Shown: positions 18,126-27,511, counted from the stretch's first letter. The stretch: 64,000 nucleotides of DNA from Sphingomonas qomolangmaensis (GCF_024496245.1 NZ_CP101740.1:868001-932000), one strand, 5' to 3'. The notes: generated by a model not told the origin, from the letters alone. Numbers and translations: made by a program.

Positions 18126-18490
18126 TCGCGCACCAGACAGCGGAGGCACTGGCGCTTCACACCGGCACGCACCCAGCCCTTTGCCGCGCGATCTTCGCGG
18201 TCGCTCAGGGCGATTCCGAAGTCGTCGCGCTGATGCGTTCCCCAGCATTGGACGAAGAGACGGTACGGTTGCGCATGATGGCGATCTACATCGCTGCGAC
18301 TGAGTTCGCCTTTTCCTATCCCGCCATCGCCCGCGCGATCGGGCGCGACCATTCATCGGTCGCCCGTGCGCAGCGGGCGGCGCGCGCTCAATGGAACACC
18401 GACCCGCAATTCCGGTCGGACGCGCGTCGAGCGTTTGAGCATGTGCGTCTCGCAGCCCACCAGCGACAATCGCGGCTAGCCTTGACCTAG
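18122..18490 (+). CDS. DnaA domain IV-like DNA-binding protein
   Basis: 122 residues. The segment FAFSYPAIARAIGRDHSSVARAQRAA (about residues 63-88) resembles the DnaA-box-binding helix-turn-helix of the initiator DnaA (IGRDHSSVARA against the IGRDHTTV signature). The AAA domain of DnaA is absent. Such stand-alone domains occur in phages and may recruit or compete with host initiation. The start overlaps the preceding stop (ATGA). With the helicase and iterons just upstream it forms a replication module. Confidence 0.75.
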   Translation: MIAHQTAEALALHTGTHPALCRAIFAVAQGDSEVVALMRSPALDEETVRLRMMAIYIAATEFAFSYPAIARAIGRDHSSVARAQRAARAQWNTDPQFRSDARRAFEHVRLAAHQRQSRLALT

Positions 18491-18509
18491 ATTGGTTGAG
18501 GGGTCGAAC

Positions 18510-19151
18510 ATGAACGCACTGACGGAACTGAACACGCGGCTGCAGATCGCGCGCGGCGCGCTCGGGGGCGCAAAGTCCCGGCTAAACAAGCAGGTGCTCG
18601 CCGACCTCGAAGGCCGCGGCGATGGCGAAGCGCTCAGGCGTGCGCGGCATGACGTCGACGAAGCCGAGACCACGATACAGGAGCTGGAGCAGGCACGGGA
18701 GCCGGCAACCAAGCTCGTTTTGGAGGCGCAGGAAGCGGCCAAGCTGGCCCGTCGCGCCGGTGCCGCGCAGGCTGTCGCTAAGGCGCTGTCGGTACGCCAG
18801 GCGGCGGCTGAACAGATCGATCAGGCATTCGCGTCCATCAAGCAGGGGATCGAGACGATTGCCCGGTCCGATATCGAGATCGCCGAAGCCGCCTACGAGC
18901 ACCTCGCGCACCCCGACGCGTTCCGACAGCAGGAGCGCCGGGAGAACCTGACCCGGCAGCTCGGGCGGGAACACCACGTCCGATGGATGCTGGGTGCCGT
19001 CTACGAGAGCGGCATCCGCGACGCCACGCTTGCCAATTACGCGACCAGCGCACGCGGGGTGAAGCTTGGCGATATCGTCGATCATGCGGGTCTCCGCCGC
19101 TTCCTGAGCGAAGCGCTGCCCGAACTGAAGGACCTCAGCGATGTGTCTTGA
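18510..19151 (+). CDS. Coiled-coil unknown protein at the replication/virion boundary
   Basis: 213 residues, not recognised. Residues 1-130 are strongly heptad-like and rich in Ala/Glu/Arg/Gln. The last 60 residues look globular. ATG 18510 has GAGG eight bases upstream. An in-frame GTG at 18492 is possible. It is followed by overlap (11 bases) into the gp14-like gene, so it is translated with the virion genes. A scaffold-like or head-associated role would fit a coiled coil here, but that is a guess. Confidence 0.6.
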   Translation: MNALTELNTRLQIARGALGGAKSRLNKQVLADLEGRGDGEALRRARHDVDEAETTIQELEQAREPATKLVLEAQEAAKLARRAGAAQAVAKALSVRQAAAEQIDQAFASIKQGIETIARSDIEIAEAAYEHLAHPDAFRQQERRENLTRQLGREHHVRWMLGAVYESGIRDATLANYATSARGVKLGDIVDHAGLRRFLSEALPELKDLSDVS

Positions 19152-19677
19152 TCCGGTAACAGGCATGATGGCCGCGTCGGCGGTGATGACCTCTGTATCC
19201 GGCACGGTGGCGACCGTAGGGAATGTCCAGCAGGCCCGGTATCGCGCTGCCGTTGCCGATCGCAACGCGGCGCTCGAGCAGGAGTCCGCCCGCGATGCCC
19301 TGGCGCGCGGACGCACCGAGGAGGAACGGTCGCAGCGTCAGACCGCATCGACGATGGGGGCACAACGGGCCGCCATGGCCGCAAACGGCATCGACTTGAC
19401 GTTCGGATCGGCTGCCAGCTTCGTGGCCGATACGGCGCGCGTCGGACAGCAGGACGCCGCCACGATCCGCGAAAACGCAACGCGCGAGGCGCGCGGCATG
19501 GAACGGGAGGCGGCGAACTATCGGGGTGAAGCGTCAGCGCAACGCAGCGCCGCCACCGGCGCCGCGATCAGTGGAGCCTTCGGGGTGGCTTCGTCGGCCC
19601 TGGGTAGTGCGCAGCAGTTCAAGCGGATGGGCCGGGCTCGCAACCCCTACGGCGTGTCTGCCGGGGGGATTTACTGA
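19141..19677 (+). CDS. Internal virion protein, T7 gp14-like
   Basis: 178 residues. The N-terminal Gly/Ala/Val-rich hydrophobic stretch (residues 8-30) leads into a long Ala/Arg/Gln/Glu helical region and ends in a Gly/Ala-rich membrane-seeking segment (AAISGAFGVASSALGSAQQF). This layout is typical of podovirus gp14, which is ejected first and forms a channel in the outer membrane. It precedes a gp15-like and a transglycosylase gp16-like gene, in the same order as T7-like phages. The call rests on composition and synteny rather than on a sharp motif. Confidence 0.55.
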   Translation: MCLDPVTGMMAASAVMTSVSGTVATVGNVQQARYRAAVADRNAALEQESARDALARGRTEEERSQRQTASTMGAQRAAMAANGIDLTFGSAASFVADTARVGQQDAATIRENATREARGMEREAANYRGEASAQRSAATGAAISGAFGVASSALGSAQQFKRMGRARNPYGVSAGGIY

Positions 19678-21734
19678 TGGTCGTCGTCGTCGGCTCACAA
19701 GGCAACCGCGTCGCGCTGGATCCGGTAGCGCGGCAGCGCCTTCGCCCCACTGACACAACCGGCCTGGCGGCTGGCATCGCCAAGGGGCTGGGAGAGCTTT
19801 CCGGGCAAGTGATGGACGCCGCGGAGCTTCGTGCCCAGATCGAGGCCGAGCAGGACGACCGCGAGGCGAAACAGGCGCTGATCAACTGGGATGCCGAGGC
19901 GTCGACGCTCGTTTACGATCCGAACGAAGGTGCCATGTTCAGGGGCGGCAAGGCCGCGCTGGACGCCTACACGCCGACCACGCAGGCGCTCAGGACCAAG
20001 GCCCGCGAAGCCGAAGATGGGCTGACCGCGCCTCGCGCAAAGGCCTTGTTCAAGGAACGAGTGACCCCGCAAATCCTGCAATTCGATAGCGCCTTGGCCC
20101 GCCACACGGCGGTCGAGCGGTCGAAGTTCGATAATGCCCAGACCGAGGCGCTCGTGTCGTCGGCCAAGATGAACGGCGGTGCCGCATGGCAGGACCCCGA
20201 TCTGGTCGAGCAATATGTGCTGCAGGCGCGGGACTATCTCGGGGACATGGCCCGCCGTCCGATGAATGGTTGGTCGGAGGAGCAGTTACAGCAAGAGCGG
20301 TTGCGCGCGGAATCGGATATCCGCACCGACGTCGCCACGCGGATGATCGACGCCAGTGTCGAAGACGCCGAAGCTTGGTATCGCCAGCACGAAGGCGGCT
20401 TCACGCCAGACCAAGGCCGACAGGTCAGCGATCGTATCCGGGTGCAGCGGGCACGGAACGAAGCGGAAGCCCGTCGTCAACAGGCCGAAGTCGAGGCCCA
20501 GGCTGCACAGCAGCGGCGCGAACAGCGCGAGCAGCTCGATACCTTGCGGGTCAACCTCGATGCCGGCGCGGGTGGTGCTGCCGACTGGGAGGCGCTGGCC
20601 ATCGGCTATGAAGCGCTGGACGATAGCTCGTCGGCGGCTTCTGCCCGCCTAAGGGCGGGCGAAACGCGTGTCACCGAGCAATATCGGGGCGCGTCGCTGT
20701 CGGATATCGACGGTCGAATCAACGAACTGACGGCACAGACGGCAGGCAAGGGGCTGGTGCCCGATCAGGCAGCCGAATTGAACGGGCTGCGCAAAGTGCG
20801 TGACCAGACCAAGGCGCGGCTGGACGCACCGGGCGGCTTGATGGCGCAACTGCAGTTGGCCACCGGTCAGCAGCTCGCGCCCCTGAGCGATGACGCGTCG
20901 TTCCAGCGCCGGGCGAATACCGCGCTGGCCGCTGCCCGGCGGTATGGCAGCCCCTCGATCGAGCCACTGACCGAGGCTGAACTGCCCCAGTTGCGCGCCC
21001 TTGTCGCCGGCAACTCCGCTGAACGGACGAAGGCACTCGAGGAGATCGCCCGCTTTCGCGATCCGCGCGCCATTCGTGGTGCAGCCAAGCAGGTGGCGGG
21101 CGCGGACGATGGCGCGTTCCGGATCGCATCGACGCTGATGCTTCAGCCCGGCGGCAGCATGAATGCTCGCGACGTGTTGCGGGGCGCTGATGCCCAGCGC
21201 ACGAACCCGGACGCGTTCAGGGCACAGGAAGCCCGGTTGCTGTTCAATCAGTATGCGGGGCCGGCGCTGGCGGGGATGCCTGACTATGCCGGGGACGTGT
21301 TCGACGCGGCCAAGTCGCTGTATTTCGCACGCACGACGCGGGCCGGGGGCACCGCCTGGAGCGCCGATGCTTTCCGCACCGCGGTTGCGACGGTGACCGG
21401 GCAGTATCGCAATGGGCAGGGACAGGTGATCGGCGGCTTTACCCGCGTGCAGGGCGTGCCGGTCTCGCTGCCTTCCGGCTGGACCCATGACGGCCTGATG
21501 CGTCGTATCGCGCGCGGCGAGCGTGACGACCTGATCGGCGCTTCGATCAACGGAAGCCCGGTCTGGCCCGATGGCACGAACGTATCGCTAGGGCAGATAC
21601 GGCAGCTCATCCCGGTTCGGCTTGGCGAGACCGTCTATGGGTTCCGCGACAAGTCTGGCGCCGGGCTGGTGCAGTCCAAGAACGTGCGCGGGCAGCCCTA
21701 CACAATCGACGTTACGAGGCTGCCATGGAAATGA
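19677..21734 (+). CDS. Large helical virion protein, T7 gp15-like
   Basis: 685 residues. Mostly alpha-helical with many Ala/Arg/Gln/Glu segments. The middle (about residues 255-290) is a charged coiled coil. The last 150 residues are more globular (FYFARTTRAGGTAW..., VTGQYRNGQGQVIGG). Position between gp14-like and transglycosylase-bearing genes and its size (T7 gp15 is 747 residues) suggest the second internal core protein, which forms a periplasmic tube and motor for DNA ejection. Its ATG overlaps the previous stop as TGATG. No catalytic motif is seen. Confidence 0.55.
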   Translation: MVVVVGSQGNRVALDPVARQRLRPTDTTGLAAGIAKGLGELSGQVMDAAELRAQIEAEQDDREAKQALINWDAEASTLVYDPNEGAMFRGGKAALDAYTPTTQALRTKAREAEDGLTAPRAKALFKERVTPQILQFDSALARHTAVERSKFDNAQTEALVSSAKMNGGAAWQDPDLVEQYVLQARDYLGDMARRPMNGWSEEQLQQERLRAESDIRTDVATRMIDASVEDAEAWYRQHEGGFTPDQGRQVSDRIRVQRARNEAEARRQQAEVEAQAAQQRREQREQLDTLRVNLDAGAGGAADWEALAIGYEALDDSSSAASARLRAGETRVTEQYRGASLSDIDGRINELTAQTAGKGLVPDQAAELNGLRKVRDQTKARLDAPGGLMAQLQLATGQQLAPLSDDASFQRRANTALAAARRYGSPSIEPLTEAELPQLRALVAGNSAERTKALEEIARFRDPRAIRGAAKQVAGADDGAFRIASTLMLQPGGSMNARDVLRGADAQRTNPDAFRAQEARLLFNQYAGPALAGMPDYAGDVFDAAKSLYFARTTRAGGTAWSADAFRTAVATVTGQYRNGQGQVIGGFTRVQGVPVSLPSGWTHDGLMRRIARGERDDLIGASINGSPVWPDGTNVSLGQIRQLIPVRLGETVYGFRDKSGAGLVQSKNVRGQPYTIDVTRLPWK

Positions 21735-24190
21735 GCCAGGACCGCCGGCCGCGCGATCCGCTGTCGTTCTACGAGGTCGATCTGGAAGCGCAGCCCCGCG
21801 CTCAGCCCGAGGCCATGCCGCGTTCGTCGTGGTCCGAGACCTTCACGTCGTCGTTTCGGGTGGTGCAGGACGATTGGCCATCTCAGTCCGAACAGGAGGT
21901 GGTCAACGACTATGGCCCGCTGGTCGAAGCCCTGCAGGCAGAGACCGGGCGGTCGATGAATTCCTATGTGAGCACCGGGCGCGGCGGCGGCAGTGTGTAC
22001 GAGCAGCGGGTGTTCGAGGATCTGGCGGCGGTACGGGCTCGCAAGCCGGACTTCATGAAGGGCACGCCTACCACCGTCGACGAATTCAGGGCGGCAACGC
22101 TCAAGCGGGTGCAGGAACGCCGCGCCGCCGATCAAAGGACTGTCGAGCGCGGGGGCACGGTCGCATGGGGTGCCGGGTCACTCGCTGCCGGCGTGCTCGA
22201 TCCGTTCAACCTGCTGACCGCGCCCATCGGTGGCGGGGGCGGCACCACTATCGCGCGCCGGATCCTCAACCAGGCAGTGATCGGCGCGACCACCGAAGCC
22301 GTCGAGCAGCCCTTGATCGCCAACGAGCGTGCCAAGCGGGGCGAAACGCTGACCGGGACCGAAGCCGCAGCCAACATCGGCACCGCAGGCGTAGGCGCGG
22401 GCGTGCTGCAAGGCGGCGGCGAACTGGTGGTGCGCGGTGCAAGCCGGCTGGCGGGTCCGGTCGCGGACCTGATCGAGAGCTTCAAGGCGCGCGTAGGCCT
22501 CGACAGCGCGACCCCAGCCGAACGGGCGGCGGTTGGCGAGCTCGAACGCGAAGTCGAGATCGCGGCGACAAGCCCATTCAACCCCGGGCGGGATAGCGAA
22601 CGCCATGCCGCTCGCCTGAACGCTGCCGAGCGCGCGTTGGATAACCCCGCCAGCATACCACCGACCGCGCCGCCCCCGCCGGTTTCACGCGATGCCTATT
22701 ACCGGCGGCTGCGCGGCGCCGAGAGCGGTGGGAACGATGCGGCTCGAAACACGCGATCGACCGCGACCGGGCGCTATCAGTTCCTTGATAGCACCTGGCT
22801 GACCTACCATAAGCGCGTCGTCGGCGGCACGATGTCCGATGCCCAGCGCTTGGCGCAACGGTCCGATGGCGGCTTGCAGGATCGCCTCATGCAGGTGCTG
22901 ACCAACGACAACGCAGCATCGCTGGCACGGGTTGGAGCGCGCGAGACCGGCGGCAATCTGTACCTGATGCACGTCTTCGGACAGGGCGGTGGCCAGGCCA
23001 TCCTTCGCGCGGGCCGTGACGCACCGATCGAGGCCATCGTCGGACGCAAGGTGGTGGAGGCCAATCCGTTCCTGCGCGGTCGCACGGTGGGCGATACGAT
23101 CGAATGGGCGCACTCGCGCATGGGGGAGGCGCCGGACACTGCGCCGACCCTGCGACGCGACCAGTTCGACGCCGACGAAGAATGGGCCACCGCTCAGCGG
23201 GCCGTGGATGCCGAAGAAGCGGCGCTCGCCCGTGCCGATGCGGATATCGAAGATGTGGTGCAGACCGCCGAGCGACGCTGGACCGCAATCGCCGACGATC
23301 CGGCACCGCAGGCCGTGGATATCGGGGGCACCGATTCGGCTCGCCTCTATCGTTCGGCGGGGGATGATACCCGTGCTTTCGAGACCGAAGCCGAGGCAAT
23401 AGCCATTGCGGGCGGCGGCGATGTTGTCCCGGTCGACGTGCCGCGGGCGATCCTGGACGATATTGCTCCTGTCGCGCCTGACGCCGCCGGCGCGCGGGTG
23501 CGATCGATCGATCCTGCTGCCGCTGATGCGTGGCGGGCACCGCGAGAGCGAACGGCACCGGCCGCTCGGCCGGAACCTGACCTTCTGCAAGGCCAAGCCA
23601 CTGTCATCCGAGCTGGTGACCTGATTAGAGACGCATCCTCTATTCAGCGGGCGTATGTCATATCGCCTGATGGCAAGATCTACTTGCTCAATGACGGCGT
23701 ATCGCACGACGCGTTTGCGGCGGAGGCTGGTGCTACAGACCTGTCTGGCTTTGCGGCGATAACGACATTTGGCGGCGAATTAGCTCTGCGGCGATCCGCG
23801 CGCCCATCGGCACAGCAGAACCGGATTATTGCTCGGTTGTCGGCGACCGCGGCGAGGGAGGGTAGAGACGTCACGGAGGGCGGACTGACGGGCAACGTGG
23901 GTGTAGCGTTCCCGCCACGAGGCGACGCTCCTGTCGCCCTGGCCGGAAGGGATAGCGCACCACCATCGCGCGAGACGCTGGCGCGCTACGATGACCCGTT
24001 CGACAGTGCCACGCCTCGATCGCTCGACGAGACGATAGAGCACGATGTGCGAATGATTGCGGTCGAAGCTCCGGACACGCCGGTACGGTTGAGCGACGAA
24101 GGCGAAGTAGCCCGGCTGGCTGACGTGCTGCAGGATCTGGATGACGACGCTGCCGCTATTCTGGCAGCGCGCGCCTGCATGGTCCCCTAA
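21725..24190 (+). CDS. Virion protein with lytic transglycosylase domain, T7 gp16-like
   Basis: 821 residues. The lysozyme-like domain lies at about 318-460: RGAESGGNDAARN with catalytic Glu333, GRYQFLDSTWL, and a downstream YLMHVFGQGG stretch. These are the hallmarks of SLT-type transglycosylases carried in virions that breach peptidoglycan during entry. A hydrophobic Gly/Ala segment (about 140-185, GVLDPFNLLTAPIGGGGG) precedes it, as in other internal virion proteins. The C-terminal 350 residues are acidic, repeat-poor and unrecognised. In T7 gp16 the enzyme is N-terminal; here it is preceded by 300 residues. It overlaps the previous gene by 10 bases, and its stop is interlocked with a minus-strand gene (CTAA). 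Confidence 0.75.
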   Translation: MEMSQDRRPRDPLSFYEVDLEAQPRAQPEAMPRSSWSETFTSSFRVVQDDWPSQSEQEVVNDYGPLVEALQAETGRSMNSYVSTGRGGGSVYEQRVFEDLAAVRARKPDFMKGTPTTVDEFRAATLKRVQERRAADQRTVERGGTVAWGAGSLAAGVLDPFNLLTAPIGGGGGTTIARRILNQAVIGATTEAVEQPLIANERAKRGETLTGTEAAANIGTAGVGAGVLQGGGELVVRGASRLAGPVADLIESFKARVGLDSATPAERAAVGELEREVEIAATSPFNPGRDSERHAARLNAAERALDNPASIPPTAPPPPVSRDAYYRRLRGAESGGNDAARNTRSTATGRYQFLDSTWLTYHKRVVGGTMSDAQRLAQRSDGGLQDRLMQVLTNDNAASLARVGARETGGNLYLMHVFGQGGGQAILRAGRDAPIEAIVGRKVVEANPFLRGRTVGDTIEWAHSRMGEAPDTAPTLRRDQFDADEEWATAQRAVDAEEAALARADADIEDVVQTAERRWTAIADDPAPQAVDIGGTDSARLYRSAGDDTRAFETEAEAIAIAGGGDVVPVDVPRAILDDIAPVAPDAAGARVRSIDPAAADAWRAPRERTAPAARPEPDLLQGQATVIRAGDLIRDASSIQRAYVISPDGKIYLLNDGVSHDAFAAEAGATDLSGFAAITTFGGELALRRSARPSAQQNRIIARLSATAAREGRDVTEGGLTGNVGVAFPPRGDAPVALAGRDSAPPSRETLARYDDPFDSATPRSLDETIEHDVRMIAVEAPDTPVRLSDEGEVARLADVLQDLDDDAAAILAARACMVP

Positions 24191-24552
24191 CGGGCCGACA
24201 TTGGCAGGGTAGCAGGGGGTGGTGCGCGGCGGGCGGCGATCGCCGCGCCAATGAGCCGCATGACAGCCGACACGGCGAGAACAGCGACCGCAGGCCACAC
24301 TCCGAAGGCGTAGATCAGCACGGGCAGGCCAAAGACCAGACCAAGCGCCGCGTGCTCCATCTCCATCCGGTTGACGAACAGGAACCAAAGGGCGGCGAGA
24401 CCGCCAAGCACCGGCACCAGCGCAATCGCCAGTGCAGTCCAAGCGCCTGTGCTTCCTCCCGCAATAAGGGCCACCGCCAGGCCTATGATGGGCCACAATG
24501 CGATGACAGCGACGGTGATGATGGTCCGGCGATCCCGCTGATTCCAATTCAT
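24187..24552 (-). CDS. Small four-helix membrane protein, antisense in the virion operon
   Basis: 121 residues, four predicted membrane helices (about residues 10-30, 35-60, 68-88 and 90-110) and a basic C-terminus. ATG 24552 has GGAG six bases upstream on the minus strand; an ATG four codons earlier lacks a good ribosome site. It is the only minus-strand gene in a long forward run. That makes it look like a separately transcribed 'moron'. Possible roles include superinfection exclusion or a holin-like function, but no family is recognised. The 24191-24587 stretch holds no convincing forward gene. Confidence 0.65.
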   Translation of the reverse strand: MNWNQRDRRTIITVAVIALWPIIGLAVALIAGGSTGAWTALAIALVPVLGGLAALWFLFVNRMEMEHAALGLVFGLPVLIYAFGVWPAVAVLAVSAVMRLIGAAIAARRAPPPATLPMSAR

Positions 24553-24587
24553 GCTTCGCTCCATCCCAGATTGAGGGGCTATATCAC

Positions 24588-25019
24588 ATGCTGACCGACA
24601 AGGAACTGCTCTGCTCGGAATGGCAGGCTATCACTGGTGCCGCGGTATCCGACGATTCCCTACTGATGCGCGATCTGGTGGGGGCAGATCGAACCCGCAA
24701 GCTGCGATGCTTCGCCGCGGTCGAGGCGGACTTCGCGGGCGCCGCAACGGGCATCACAGTTGACATGATCCAAGCTGACAATTCGGCGCTGACGGCCAAT
24801 GTCGAAGTGCTTGGCACCACCGGTGCGATCGCAGCCGATCTGCTCGGGCAAAGGGTCCTGGTCGACACGCCGCTGCCGGCCACAACCAAGCCCTATTTCG
24901 GGTTTCGCTTCACGCCGCAGGGTGGTTCGTTCACCGCGGGCTCGATCACGGCTGGGCTGACGACCGGCATAGAGACGCGATCGGCGGAACGGCCACGCTT
25001 CGAAACGCACGGGTACTGA
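24588..25019 (+). CDS. Bbp16-like capsid cement (decoration) protein
   Basis: 143 residues. The beginning (MLTDKELLCSEWQAIT) and the end (GGSFTAGSITAGLTTGI) match the pattern of the Bbp16 family, the cement protein of Bordetella phage BPP-1 and relatives that sits on the outside of the head and stabilises it. The middle is beta-rich with the expected glycine and threonine spacing. GAGGGG lies upstream of the ATG. It has no major capsid gene beside it, which is unusual because Bbp16-type genes normally neighbour the major capsid gene. Confidence 0.65.
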   Translation: MLTDKELLCSEWQAITGAAVSDDSLLMRDLVGADRTRKLRCFAAVEADFAGAATGITVDMIQADNSALTANVEVLGTTGAIAADLLGQRVLVDTPLPATTKPYFGFRFTPQGGSFTAGSITAGLTTGIETRSAERPRFETHGY

Positions 25020-25022
25020 GCC

Positions 25023-27491
25023 ATGTCACTCGGCAACTGCATCCCCGGCATGGTGGAACGCGGCGAGATCGACGCGGCGCGCGGCCGGCGCATGTCCGCT
25101 CTATTCGAACAACTCGAGACCGAATTCGCCAAGCGGATGAGCCCCGAGGCTGCGGCGGCGCAGGCCAGCGAAGAAACGCTCAAGCAGTTGGTGGCACAGT
25201 CGGCGCTCAAGAAGCGCCAGACGATGTTGCAGGTATCGGCACAAAAACGAGCGCTGGCGGACCTTGGCAAGTTCAAGGGCGAATCGGGCTATGCCGGGAT
25301 CCGCGCCATGATGGATGGCGATGCCCGAGCCCCGTACGAGAACATCGTGCGCCGCGCCGAAGCTATCGACTTCCAGGCGCAGGCTGACCTGTCCGACTTC
25401 ATCCAGCGCCACCGCCGGGATTTCCTTGGTCAGCCGAAGGATCGCGAGGGCGTGTCCGACGTCGTGCGCGAGCTGCATGGCCAATCGACCGGCAACGCGC
25501 GCTCGAAAGTGTTCGCCGACGCCGTAACCGACGTGTTCGAACGATTGCGCCAGCGCTTCAACGCGGCCGGCGGCAATATCGGCAAGCTGAAAGGGTTCGG
25601 GCTGACCCACACGCACGACCCGTTGAAGGTGCGCCGGGCAGGCTATGCCAAATGGCGGGAGGACGTTCTGCGCGAGCTGGACACCGCCGCGATGCGCGAC
25701 CCGGATACGGGCGGCAAGCTCACCGAGGAACGGCTGTCGGACGTGCTGCGCAACACCTATGAGGCCATCCGCACCGGCGGGCTGATCGGGGAAGCCGAAG
25801 CAACGTTTGCCGGCGAATTGAAGCTGGCCAGCACGCGCGCGGATCACCGGGAATTCGTCTTTCGCGATGGCGACGCATGGATGCGCTATGATGCTGTCTA
25901 CGGCACCGGCGCCCCGTTCAATGCGATCCTGGGCCATATCCGCGGGATGGCATCGGACATTGCCGCGCTAGAGCGGTTCGGTCCGAACCCGAACGCCACG
26001 GTCCGCTTGCTGCTTGATACGGTGGATCGTGCGGAAGCGGCATCCGATAAGCTTCGCCCTGGTGTCGTCGCCGGCACCTCTGGCGGGCGGGAGCGTACCG
26101 AGCGACTCTGGGATTACCTGCAAGGCCGGTACAACGTCCCGGTGCTGGCCGAGGGCTGGATGGAACGTCCGTCGTACATCGCGCTCAAAGGGGTCTCGGG
26201 CGCGCGCGATCTGCTCACCGCCTCGCTGCTCGGATCGGCCCCGCTGTCGGCGATATCGGACATCAACACCCAGCTGATGACCCGCAAGCTTGTCGGCCTT
26301 CCGCAAACGAACGTGCTGGCGGGATACCTTCGCCAGTTGAACCCCGCATCGTCCCGCGATCGGAAGCTGGCGATCCGGCTGGGGCTCGGGATGCGCGACG
26401 CCAGCCGGGCGCTATTGGGACTGTCGCGCTATTATGGGGAAACCCATGGCCCGCAAATCACGTCCGTGATCGCCGACGACGTGTTGCGCGTGTCGGGGCT
26501 GAACAAATGGACCGAGGCAGGGCAGCGGGCGTTCGGGCTCGATCTGCTTGGCGAGCTGGGTGACAACCGCGGGCTGGTGTTCGGCAAGCTGCCCGAGAAG
26601 CTACGCACCGGCATGGAGCGCTATGGCATCGACGCCAGGCAGTGGGAGGCGATTCGCACCGCGCCCCCTGAGCGGCTGAGCGGGGCCGAATGGGTCAATG
26701 CCCGCAACGTGCAGGACCCCGAGGCATCGGGCCGCCTGATGGACTTCGTATTGGGCGAGACGTCGGCAGCGGTGCAGGAAAGCAGCGCCAGCGCGCGATC
26801 GTTCATGATCGCCGGCACCCGGCCCGGCACGCTGCAGGGCGAGTTCCTGCGCAACAGCTTCCAGTTCAAATCGTTCGCGTTCTCGCTGATGATGCAACAG
26901 GGGCAGCGCATGGCGATGCTGGGGCCGTACCGGGCGGCGGCATATGGCGGGCAGTTCTTCGTCGGCATGACACTGTTCGGTGCCGCGGCGATCCAGTTGC
27001 GCGAAATCGCCAAGGGCCGCGACCCGCGCCCGATGGATGATGAGGAGTTCTGGGCTGATGCAGCGTTGCAGGGCGGCGGCTTGGGCATCTTCGGCGATCT
27101 GATCGGATCGGTCAGCAGCGATCGCATCAACAGCCTGGCAGGCTTCGCGCTGGGGCCGATGTACGGGCTGGTCAACGACACCCGATCGGCGATTCGCACG
27201 GCGCTGCCCAATGAGCGGGACGACGGCACCGTGCGCGAGGGCAACCCCGGCAAGGCCGCCACGCGGTTCGCGAAGCGGTACACCCCCGGCGGCAATATCT
27301 GGTACCTGCGCGCCGCGTATGAGCGGACCATCCTCGATCGCTTGGCCGAGGAAACCGACCCGGATTATCTCAACTCGAAATTCGAGCTGGAGCAGTGGGC
27401 GCGCGACAATGGGCAGGAATATTGGTGGGCCCCGGGTACCGAAGTACCTAAGCGGGGCCCACGATTGGAGAACGCCGTACGCTCGCGGTGA
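25023..27491 (+). CDS. Large virion-associated protein (C-terminal internal-core-like)
   Basis: 822 residues, no enzymatic motif. It begins with CIPGMVERGEIDAARG and is helical for several hundred residues. A hydrophobic pair (about 630-660, GGQFFVGMTLFGAAAIQL) follows, and the protein ends with GGNIWYLRAAYERTILDRL...GQEYWWAPG. That tail is familiar to me from the last large structural protein of many podovirus-like phages. Together with the 821-residue transglycosylase protein it could do the work of one gp16. The DNA near its stop contains a strong hairpin (27426-27461). It starts three bases after the cement protein stop. Confidence 0.6.
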   Translation: MSLGNCIPGMVERGEIDAARGRRMSALFEQLETEFAKRMSPEAAAAQASEETLKQLVAQSALKKRQTMLQVSAQKRALADLGKFKGESGYAGIRAMMDGDARAPYENIVRRAEAIDFQAQADLSDFIQRHRRDFLGQPKDREGVSDVVRELHGQSTGNARSKVFADAVTDVFERLRQRFNAAGGNIGKLKGFGLTHTHDPLKVRRAGYAKWREDVLRELDTAAMRDPDTGGKLTEERLSDVLRNTYEAIRTGGLIGEAEATFAGELKLASTRADHREFVFRDGDAWMRYDAVYGTGAPFNAILGHIRGMASDIAALERFGPNPNATVRLLLDTVDRAEAASDKLRPGVVAGTSGGRERTERLWDYLQGRYNVPVLAEGWMERPSYIALKGVSGARDLLTASLLGSAPLSAISDINTQLMTRKLVGLPQTNVLAGYLRQLNPASSRDRKLAIRLGLGMRDASRALLGLSRYYGETHGPQITSVIADDVLRVSGLNKWTEAGQRAFGLDLLGELGDNRGLVFGKLPEKLRTGMERYGIDARQWEAIRTAPPERLSGAEWVNARNVQDPEASGRLMDFVLGETSAAVQESSASARSFMIAGTRPGTLQGEFLRNSFQFKSFAFSLMMQQGQRMAMLGPYRAAAYGGQFFVGMTLFGAAAIQLREIAKGRDPRPMDDEEFWADAALQGGGLGIFGDLIGSVSSDRINSLAGFALGPMYGLVNDTRSAIRTALPNERDDGTVREGNPGKAATRFAKRYTPGGNIWYLRAAYERTILDRLAEETDPDYLNSKFELEQWARDNGQEYWWAPGTEVPKRGPRLENAVRSR
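27426..27461. terminator. Nested hairpin at the 3' end of the virion operon
   Basis: TGGGCCCCG (27426-27434) pairs perfectly with CGGGGCCCA (27453-27461), and within the loop GGTAC (27435-27439) pairs with GTACC (27444-27448). The hairpin lies inside the last codons of the 822-residue gene, 30 bases before its stop. No U-run follows. It may serve as a terminator or mRNA 3'-end protector between convergent genes. Confidence 0.4.
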
Positions 27492-27511
27492 GCCTAGGCC
27501 GGGGCGATGTC

